Shown piece after piece: positions 49,469-56,355 of a DNA stretch of 64,000 nt; within the stretch, counting starts at the first letter, position 1; each line of letters begins with the position of its first letter. The DNA is from CBDBZX01 sp965213645. GTDB lineage: Bacteria > Deinococcota > Deinococci > Deinococcales > Trueperaceae. The notes beneath the pieces are model-generated. The model was not told where the DNA came from. It searched no databases and saw only the letters and a program-made list of their open reading frames with translations. The stretch spans positions 1,860,001-1,924,000 of the forward strand of contig CBDBZX010000002.1 in the NCBI GenBank assembly GCA_965213645.1, given 5' to 3'. A program made the translations under genes and the position numbers.

Positions 49469-50746
49469 TTAGACTGTGACCTGTCCGCGTCGGCTGAGCA
49501 TCTTCTCCATGATGACCTCGCCGCGCCCCGGCTCGCTCCACGGGCAGACCTCGATACAGATGCCGCAGCTCCCATTGGCGACGAAATACGGAGCGCACTG
49601 GTCGAAGTTCACGAACCACCTCTCTTCACCGCGCACCATCTGCTTAGTCTCGAAGATCGCTTGGGGCGGGCAGTTCGTGGTGCAAATCTGGCAAGACATG
49701 CAGAAGTCGTCCACGCCAATATCGACCGGCTGATCAATTTCCAAGGGCATATCCGTGAGCACGGTTGCTAAGCGCACGTTAGAGCCGTAGTCCTTAGTGA
49801 TCATCGAATTGTGCTTGCCGAGCTGCCCTAAGCCCGCCGCGACCGCGATGGGCACATGGAGCACTTCGGTGGTGTCGGGGGTGATATTGGTACACGCCAT
49901 CGCCTCATACCCCAAGCTGCGGATATAGGCGGCGGTGTCAATCGCGACGCGCCCTACCTCGCGGTAGATGCGAAAGACTTCAACCAATGAGCGCCCGGTC
50001 GGGGCGTAACGCATCTCTTCGCGGTCCATCGGCACCGCCACAGCGATGGCGTAGCGGTACGACGGTTCGAAGTCCTCAAAGAACCACTCATCGTGCGGCT
50101 CGGTAATGCCGACGAGCGCGGCACCTCTCTCCATGGCAACCGCTTTGATATGGTCGCTCATAGTCGTAGGGTCGCTGACGGGCTGTCTCTCACGTACAAC
50201 CGGACCGATGCGCCGCCGGTCCTCCCAAAAGAGGGCAACCATATGGCGAATGGTAGACCAGCGGGTAACCGTGTAGAGAATCTGGCTGAGCCCACCCCAA
50301 GCGAGGTTGAAGTTAAAAAACTGGTGGTAGGGACGGCGCTTCTCGGTTTCTCCATGCCCCGCAATGACCATACCCGAAAGCGGCGGGTTGCGGTAGGCGA
50401 AGGGGTAGTCGGGTGTGGGGTAGGCGTCTAAAGACATATCTTTCGCTTTGCGGCTCGGCAGGTCGTCGCTGGGTGAGAGGTCGGCTGGAATGGGCTCGAG
50501 TCCCTCAAACGTCTGCGTCTCAGCGCCCGGCGGCTTAGGCAAGTCTTCGATCCAGATAGTCTCACCGCGTGCAATTTTGCGTTCAAACACACGCCGCTGC
50601 CAAGCGGCAAGTGTCCAGTAGGCGATGAATAAGCCTACCGACATGCCTGCGTGTTTCAGCCAACGCCAGGCGGTGCGTCCATACTGAGAGAACAGATCAG
50701 ACCTCTTCTTTGGGTTCTTTGGGCGCTCAAATTTTGCCTGCGTCAT
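49469..50746 (-). CDS. Reductive-dehalogenase-like iron-sulfur protein, copy 3
   Basis: 425 residues, first gene of the operon. CMSCQICTTNCPP and FDQC...CGICIEVCPWS cluster motifs; AVAAGLGQLGKHNSMITKDY core; hydrophobic HAGMSVGLFIAYWTLAAW near the N-terminus. It is closer to copy 1 than to copy 2 around the cobalamin region. ATG 50746 (AAGGAGACCGAA) is preferred to TTG 50761. Its 3' end abuts the FprA gene. Confidence 0.85.
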   Translation of the reverse strand: MTQAKFERPKNPKKRSDLFSQYGRTAWRWLKHAGMSVGLFIAYWTLAAWQRRVFERKIARGETIWIEDLPKPPGAETQTFEGLEPIPADLSPSDDLPSRKAKDMSLDAYPTPDYPFAYRNPPLSGMVIAGHGETEKRRPYHQFFNFNLAWGGLSQILYTVTRWSTIRHMVALFWEDRRRIGPVVRERQPVSDPTTMSDHIKAVAMERGAALVGITEPHDEWFFEDFEPSYRYAIAVAVPMDREEMRYAPTGRSLVEVFRIYREVGRVAIDTAAYIRSLGYEAMACTNITPDTTEVLHVPIAVAAGLGQLGKHNSMITKDYGSNVRLATVLTDMPLEIDQPVDIGVDDFCMSCQICTTNCPPQAIFETKQMVRGEERWFVNFDQCAPYFVANGSCGICIEVCPWSEPGRGEVIMEKMLSRRGQVTV

Positions 50747-50804
50747 TTCGGTCTCCTTCAACGAGCTGTCTATTCTTGATCAGCAGAGCTAAGAACATAG
50801 ACTT

Positions 50805-50846
50805 ATTATAGTAGATGATTATTTCATCTATAGGTATTTTCATCTA
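50805..50846 (-). promoter_or_regulatory. Promoter and palindromic operator of the RdhA-like operon
   Basis: Minus sense -10 TATAAT (50810-50805) is directly preceded by the dyad TAGATGA-N5-TCATCTA (50812-50830); a third half-site TCATCTA is at 50840-50846. The dyad fills the spacer region, so a bound MarR-type protein would block RNA polymerase. Lies in the gene-free stretch 50747-51097. Confidence 0.7.
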
Positions 50847-51027
50847 CATTCTTGAGCACCTCACTAGATTCTCTATGCCTACATTACTTTGGGGTGTGTA
50901 CGTAAACTTCCTAGTACTATCTTAGTTCGTCTTGCAAATTCGTCACAAATCTCGAAGCTGTGGATTTATCTCGACGGCGCAAAGGTTTAGCTCTCGAAAT
51001 TACGCTGGTTTTAATGGACAAACCAGT

Positions 51028-51056
51028 CTGCAACAGTTGCGCGCAACTCGCGCACA
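51028..51056. repeat. 3'-end palindromic element, copy 6
   Basis: GCAACAGTTGCGCGCAACTC core, 42 nt downstream of the putative immunity gene stop at 51098. Confidence 0.6.
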
Positions 51057-51097
51057 AGACCGTAATGTCATCAGACATACGATGTTTTGTTTGGAAG

Positions 51098-51832
51098 CTA
51101 ACTCTCTAAAATAGATGCGGGAATCGCTTTAAGGGCATTCTGAAGTGCTGTTTCGGCAACCCTTGCCTTCTTTTCCTCACTGATAGGAAACGACGCTTGA
51201 CCTCTATCCGGTGTAATCCAGAAGCGCTCGCCAAGTAGCGTTTCAATATGAAGCTCGTCTTTGAATCTAAATAACTGGATACGCTGGTTGAGTTCACGCC
51301 CTAACTGTTGATCTATAAACCGCGTGCGGCTAGGGAGATGCCAGGGTGGGAGTGAGGTTGGGAGCGAGAGATTGGGATGCCAGATTTTGTATTCGTCAGA
51401 TATGCCTAAAAAGTCCGGCTCTATCCACCCGTAAGTTGCGCCAAGCCCTGAAGCGATTTCTTTCGTAAGAGCAGCTAGAGAAGAACTCGGTGAGATATAG
51501 TTTTGTTCGTTTTCAAGCGGTAAGCCTAGCGCAAGCACGAAGTACGCTTCTTCCCCTGTTAGCTCAAAAAGTCTTTGCATAGCTCTGGTCATCCAAAGCG
51601 ATACTCTAATGTCCACATTCGCTAAGCTCACCCGGAAAATTTCGTTATCGTCTAGCGGCTGTATCTCTTGGCTCGTGAAGCGTTCCGAAAGAGTAGGTAA
51701 AGTAACGCTTTCCAACCAAGGCCACGGGTCCAAATCAGTTTGAGTCGTCACTTCTAAAGAGGAAAGCTTCCAGAGGTTGCTCTGTAAAGCGGAACGGCCG
51801 ATCAGAAGGCAAAAGCTGTATTCAATACTCAT
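51098..51832 (-). CDS. Putative immunity protein for the adjacent toxin
   Basis: 244 residues, no recognised family, no signal peptide, so cytoplasmic. Acidic and fairly soluble in character (e.g. QPLDDNEIFRVSLANVDIRV, LFELTGEEAYFVLALGLPLE). The case for immunity is positional: it lies 63 bp behind the C-terminal nuclease-like toxin domain on the same strand, the standard toxin-immunity order. A 17-bp hairpin occupies the gap and includes its AAGG ribosome-binding sequence. Function is inference. Confidence 0.55.
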   Translation of the reverse strand: MSIEYSFCLLIGRSALQSNLWKLSSLEVTTQTDLDPWPWLESVTLPTLSERFTSQEIQPLDDNEIFRVSLANVDIRVSLWMTRAMQRLFELTGEEAYFVLALGLPLENEQNYISPSSSLAALTKEIASGLGATYGWIEPDFLGISDEYKIWHPNLSLPTSLPPWHLPSRTRFIDQQLGRELNQRIQLFRFKDELHIETLLGERFWITPDRGQASFPISEEKKARVAETALQNALKAIPASILES

Positions 51833-51841
51833 ATAGTAGTA

Positions 51842-51876
51842 TTACCTTACGAGATTCCGGGAATCTCGTAAGGTAA
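51842..51876 (-). promoter_or_regulatory. 17-bp perfect hairpin between toxin and putative immunity genes
   Basis: Arms 51842-51858 and 51860-51876 are exact complements around one base. In minus sense the distal arm ends GTAAGGTAA, so the AAGG 12 nt before the immunity ATG is paired. No T-run follows, which argues against a simple terminator. Confidence 0.65.
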
Positions 51877-51895
51877 CAAATCACTCCTTTATTCT

Positions 51896-54800
51896 CTATT
51901 TCCCTTTTGTAACGATGTTCCCATTAGCATCAAGGACATCAATACCCTTTGTCCTTACTCGGTCTATAACGCCCTGGTAGAAGCCGTCAACCGACACTAC
52001 CGAAGGTCGAGCATTCCCGCCTGCTTGCCTGGACATATCCAAAAGACGATCAAGCTGGGCATCGGTAATTGCAGAACCCGTTTTAACTTCTACAACCCTC
52101 TTTTGACCATTCCGATCAAAACCGATAAGGTCGGGCTCGGATAAAGTGCCATTCTCTAACCTAAAGGAATTGCGCTCCGGATATTCTAAATCGGTATAGC
52201 CGGATTTTCGTAAGCCGTCTCCCGCTGTTGCCTCGCTGATAACACCTCTAAGGTTTTGCGCATCATTAACATTTTGGCTAGCTTTCTCCACAAGACTTTC
52301 GGCCCCTTTAATATAACCGTTGCCGCCATCTACAGGGTCACAGCAGACCTTCGTCAATGAGTCAGTAAGTTCTTTAGAGCTAATACCGTTATCAATAGCA
52401 TTCTTAGTGAGTTTGGAGACAACGTCACCAATTTCTTTCGGGTCACATCCCGCTGCTAGCGCAGAAAGAGCGCCTGCAGAGCACGGCAACTTTGTCAAGC
52501 CCTTGGCCAGTTGATCCGCTGACTTAACCGCCGCAGGACCGCCCGTCAGGAATAGCTTCCCGTAGGTACTAAACTGGGTTGTCATCTCTTCGATGACTTC
52601 TTTGCTGCTTTTACCACCTGCAATAAGCTCACTTACGCTTTGCTTAGCGAGGTCGGCAACGAAGCCGTCGGACTTGAGGCTGAGCTTGTAAACCGCCTTG
52701 ATCGGCGCGGTGATATCGGCAAAGCCACCTGTGGAGACATCGAGGATGAGACCCGCCGAAGCTAGTGTGACGAGCACTGCGTCAACCTCTTCACCTACCG
52801 CGATGTTGTACACCTGTTCAATGAGGTCAGCTCCATCACTTACGAAGGGGATGAAGTTGACACCGAACTTCACGACCTCGACGGTTGTATCGCCGAAGTT
52901 CTCGAGGTACGCCTTGCGCTCTTCGGCAGTGCCCCCGAATGACACACTATTAACGCGGTCGTAAAAGGTGTCGGGTAAGTCATAGGCCAAAGGTTCGATG
53001 TAGCTAGGGGCGTTGCCGGGCAGCGCGTGCGTCGCTTTCACCGTGGTGCAGCCGTAGAGATAGCTATCGGCGGCGAGCGCTTGTGCTCCGTCATCGAAAC
53101 TGCATGAGGGTGTACTAAAGAGTCGGATATTTGTTAGGTCGAAGCTGTCTGCTCGAGTAGCCGGAACACGCAATGTAATATGCGCTTTGCCGTCTACCAT
53201 GACGCAATCACCGCAGTCAGCGTCAATGCCGGGCGCAGCGATGTCTGCTTTGAAGAAGCCCGTGCTGTTGGTCAACCTGCCTGCTTCGTCCACAGCATAA
53301 ACGGGCACGTCGAACTCAATCCAGCCCCTCGCTTCGCTTTCACGCAGACGCACGAACATGACCATCTCTTCTTTACCGTTATTCTGCACGGTTGTTTCGG
53401 TGATGTATGGCGAGGGAAGGTCACCAGGAAGCAGTTGATCGGGTAACACCGAGAGATGCACCTTGGGGACACGGAGTCCATCGAAGACATCGAATTGGTA
53501 AGAGTGGAAGTAGGAGGAGCCAGTGACAAGTAGCTCGCCGACGGGGTGTGGTTCGAGAGGTGGAAACTCAGATGAGCGGATGCTCATGAACGAGCAGAAG
53601 TTAGGGAAGTTTGCGTAGTCCTTGACGCCCTTAAAGAAACTGTAGATTTCGCGCCCGTTGTAGTAAGCAAAAATCTCATTACAGAAGCTGATGCGTCCGT
53701 TGACGCCATTTTCCCAATCACTCCAGCGGAACGACGCGCGATTGACCTCTGCACTTGAGTGCAGAACGCTAGGGAAGTGGCTTTCATAGATTGGCGCGGC
53801 AGACTGCGCAGAGAGTCGGTCTACGGGCGAAGCTTCAGCAGCCGAGCCATCATAGTTCTGAGTCGAAGCGATAAGCGCATCTACTTCGTCACGCACGCTC
53901 TGAGCCGATAGGGTGCTTAGGCTACCTAAGTTCGGATAATCTATTCTGATTTTGCCGTAGAAGTTTTCGTTCCGCGCCACAACATAGGTGCGGTAAGTAT
54001 CTTCCTGACCCCACCTATCACGGATGGTTAACGTAACGACGTATTCACCCTCGTCAAAGGTGTGGCTAGTCTGAGGTCCTGAAGCGGTGCTTCCGTCACC
54101 AAAATCCCACGAGTAGTCTAGTAGACTTGCGCCCCACGAGTTCGAAGCGTCGAAGCTCACACCTAGCGGCGCGACGCCGAAGGTCACGCCGTCCTCACCA
54201 CCGCTCGAGACATCGAAAGATGCCTTAGGCGCAGGACGCCACACGTTCGGTAGCCAGCGCTTTTCGAAGACCTCTTCGCCATCATCTGCGGCTTGGGTGC
54301 GCAATCCTTGACCTGCTACGTTTTGGTTCGTATCAACGATGCTGAGGTTGAGTTCGTACATGCCGAGGTCACTGTAGGTATGGTTGACCTTCGTGCCCTC
54401 GCCTATGCTGCCGTCGCCGAAGTCCCAGCGGTACTCCCAGCCGGGTACGGGCTCGCCCAGGTCAATGCTAAGCGTATCGGTATCCTTGAGGTTGAGCCAG
54501 TCAGGTGAGACAACTTCAGAATCGGTGTTGCCAAGTTCGTCCAAATTGGGGAGAACGCTCACGGTCTGCGACGAGGTAACTTGCTCACCTGCGGCGTCGG
54601 TCACGTTTAGAGTAACCGTGTAGTTGCCTGCTTCGCTGTAGCTATGGGAAGTGGTTAAACCGTCACTCCGCGAGCCGTCACCAAAACTCCAAGCATAGTT
54701 GTAGCCATCATCCTCTGCGCCTACGCTGTTGAAAGTTACGGCTAGAGGGGCGATACCAGCCGGCGCATCCATAGTGAAAGAAGCGTCCGCTGGCTCGAGA

Positions 54801-55135
54801 GAATCACTCGGCTCCTCTTCGGGTTCTTCCTCCGGCTCTTCTTCTTCGGGTTCTTCCTCTGGGTAGCCACTTTGCACGATTACTTCAACAGTGCGTGTTT
54901 GCCCGTTTTTCTCGGTTAGGACTACTTGAGCGCTGTCGCCCGTCTTCGCGCCTTGCTTCAGCCTAAGCTGGTAGCCGAGCGTCAAAGTCGCGACGTTCGT
55001 TTCAATAGGCGCAATGTCGAGCCAGCCCACTCCCGCCTCGAGCGTGAGATCGAGAGGCGTATTACCCGCGTTGCCGACGAGCAGCACCTCGGACTTGTCA
55101 CCATTCAGCTCAAGTCTGGATGGATGCACGCTCAT
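51896..55135 (-). CDS. PKD-repeat protein with C-terminal nuclease-like toxin domain
   Basis: 1079 residues from ATG 55135. An Ig/BACON-like N-terminal part precedes an acidic E/P-rich linker and three PKD domains (YAWSFGDGS, YRWDFGDGS, YSWDFGDGS; roughly 115-195, 205-285, 305-390). A hydrophobic pre-toxin-like stretch (VNFIPFVSDGADLIEQVYNI) follows. The tail has EPDLIGFDRNGQKRVVEVKTG with Asp1002 and Glu1016-x-Lys1018, a PD-(D/E)xK nuclease pattern. The architecture is that of a polymorphic toxin. It has no signal peptide as written; sequence just upstream (KKAFARSKHKYAY) continues a dockerin, showing it was once joined to the lipoprotein gene at 55223-56113. Confidence 0.75.
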   Translation of the reverse strand: MSVHPSRLELNGDKSEVLLVGNAGNTPLDLTLEAGVGWLDIAPIETNVATLTLGYQLRLKQGAKTGDSAQVVLTEKNGQTRTVEVIVQSGYPEEEPEEEEPEEEPEEEPSDSLEPADASFTMDAPAGIAPLAVTFNSVGAEDDGYNYAWSFGDGSRSDGLTTSHSYSEAGNYTVTLNVTDAAGEQVTSSQTVSVLPNLDELGNTDSEVVSPDWLNLKDTDTLSIDLGEPVPGWEYRWDFGDGSIGEGTKVNHTYSDLGMYELNLSIVDTNQNVAGQGLRTQAADDGEEVFEKRWLPNVWRPAPKASFDVSSGGEDGVTFGVAPLGVSFDASNSWGASLLDYSWDFGDGSTASGPQTSHTFDEGEYVVTLTIRDRWGQEDTYRTYVVARNENFYGKIRIDYPNLGSLSTLSAQSVRDEVDALIASTQNYDGSAAEASPVDRLSAQSAAPIYESHFPSVLHSSAEVNRASFRWSDWENGVNGRISFCNEIFAYYNGREIYSFFKGVKDYANFPNFCSFMSIRSSEFPPLEPHPVGELLVTGSSYFHSYQFDVFDGLRVPKVHLSVLPDQLLPGDLPSPYITETTVQNNGKEEMVMFVRLRESEARGWIEFDVPVYAVDEAGRLTNSTGFFKADIAAPGIDADCGDCVMVDGKAHITLRVPATRADSFDLTNIRLFSTPSCSFDDGAQALAADSYLYGCTTVKATHALPGNAPSYIEPLAYDLPDTFYDRVNSVSFGGTAEERKAYLENFGDTTVEVVKFGVNFIPFVSDGADLIEQVYNIAVGEEVDAVLVTLASAGLILDVSTGGFADITAPIKAVYKLSLKSDGFVADLAKQSVSELIAGGKSSKEVIEEMTTQFSTYGKLFLTGGPAAVKSADQLAKGLTKLPCSAGALSALAAGCDPKEIGDVVSKLTKNAIDNGISSKELTDSLTKVCCDPVDGGNGYIKGAESLVEKASQNVNDAQNLRGVISEATAGDGLRKSGYTDLEYPERNSFRLENGTLSEPDLIGFDRNGQKRVVEVKTGSAITDAQLDRLLDMSRQAGGNARPSVVSVDGFYQGVIDRVRTKGIDVLDANGNIVTKGK

Positions 55136-55424
55136 ATAGGCATACTTATGCTTGGAGCGTGCGAACGCCTTCTTGAGGATCAGGGCGACGCCCTCAAGTC
55201 GCGCTTATCCACGCGCTGGTCGTCAAGCAAGTCGGCGCTCATACGCTGATAGGCGTCGAGTTCGGCTTTGCCTAGTAGTGCCTTGCACGCTCATATAGGA
55301 GCGTGCGAACGCCTTCTTGAGGATCAGGGCGACGAAGTCGCGCTTATCCACGCGCTGGTCGTCAAGCAAGTCGGCGCTCATACGCTGATAGGCGTCGAGT
55401 TCGGCTTTGCCTAGTAGTGCCTTG
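55126..55424. repeat. Tandem duplication of ~140-160 bp (dockerin module)
   Basis: Copy A (55126-55285) and copy B (55285-55424) are nearly identical. Copy A has a 15-bp insertion after 55140 and a 5-bp insertion (CCCTC) at 55191. Neither length is a multiple of three. Each copy begins with an inverted repeat GCACGCTC...GAGCGTGC that may have promoted slippage. Result: the lipoprotein frame stops inside copy A and the toxin frame opens there. Confidence 0.9.
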
Positions 55425-56113
55425 AGCAGAATTTGAGCGTCGCGAATATTCACCTTGCCATCGCGGTTGAGGTCGCCCTGCTCACGCTCCGCCCAGGTTG
55501 CGTCCATCACAGTAGGCACATTGTAGGAGCGGAGCCTTGAGGCTGTTGCCGTACCAGGCAACACATTTAGTAGGGCGTCAGCGCGGGCTTCTAGTGTGCT
55601 GCCCTTCGGCGCAGTCGGTTGTCCCCCTTCGCCGAGCTTGAAAGACGCTATTGCAAGCTCCGTCGTTGTCTGTACAGTTCCATCAGCCAGGAGCACTTCG
55701 GGCTCGCTGAAGCGCACCTGTGCGTCACCCTCGCCGATCACCTGCGCAACGATCTGCAAATCGATACGAGTGAGAGGTGCATCCGACAGCACAGAGACTT
55801 GAGCAAATTGCCCCTCTAAGTCGCTCAGTTCGGTGACAACCCCCTTAGCTTGAGTTGTCACTGTGACGAGTTCGAGATCGGCACCGTAGTTCACCATGAC
55901 GTCAAAGCCATGAACTTCGGCGTTCTCGGGCGAGCTGAGGCTCAGTGGGAAGGAGACGTAGGTGTCTTTGGCTCCTTCGACATTGGCTGTCTCCAAGGTG
56001 AACGTCGCACTCGTCGTATCGGGCACCACAGGCGGCTCGACGCCCTGCCGATTGCAGGCTCCGAGAAGGACCAGCGGCACAACTAGGAGAAGACTTCGTA
56101 TGGGTCGTTTCAT
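55223..56113 (-). CDS. Lipoprotein with cohesin-like and dockerin-like domains, truncated by a duplication
   Basis: 296 residues. MKRPIRSLLLVVPLVLLGAC is a lipoprotein signal (lipobox LGAC). Residues about 40-150 form a cohesin/carbohydrate-binding-type beta domain (GFDVMVNYGADLELVTVTTQ). Residues about 215-275 carry a dockerin type I pair of Ca2+ loops (GDLNRDGKVNIRDAQILLKA and DLLDDQRVDKRDFVALILKK). The last 20 or so residues (after YMSVQG) come from the second copy of the repeat read out of frame. With a single repeat copy the protein would continue into the PKD-toxin. ATG 56113 follows AAAGGGA. Confidence 0.8.
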   Translation of the reverse strand: MKRPIRSLLLVVPLVLLGACNRQGVEPPVVPDTTSATFTLETANVEGAKDTYVSFPLSLSSPENAEVHGFDVMVNYGADLELVTVTTQAKGVVTELSDLEGQFAQVSVLSDAPLTRIDLQIVAQVIGEGDAQVRFSEPEVLLADGTVQTTTELAIASFKLGEGGQPTAPKGSTLEARADALLNVLPGTATASRLRSYNVPTVMDATWAEREQGDLNRDGKVNIRDAQILLKALLGKAELDAYQRMSADLLDDQRVDKRDFVALILKKAFARSYMSVQGTTRQSRTRRLSAYERRLA

Positions 56114-56355
56114 AGACCATCCCTTTCTTGGCATGATTTGCCTGAAGGATAGTAGACGAAAGACTCTGACAAAATTCTGACGACTCCGCTGGCATCGCAC
56201 ACACGGACGTGTATGTCGGATTTTTACAGTCTAGGACGGCTTAAACGTGTGTAAAGCTAAAACCAAACCGCACTGTTATTTTCTCATCTCATAACCGAAC
56301 GAGTTAGGTTATGAATAGCCAGTTTCTCTCGCTTGGCTCAGACTGAGAACTTGCT

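Noticed and set aside
45287..50746. Epoxyqueuosine reductase (QueG) identity for the three iron-sulfur proteins
   Set aside because: Three tandem paralogues, an N-terminal hydrophobic segment, no C-terminal HEAT region, and AGLGQLGKH...VRLATVLTDMPL sequence closer to reductive dehalogenases; still a relative to exclude by phylogeny.
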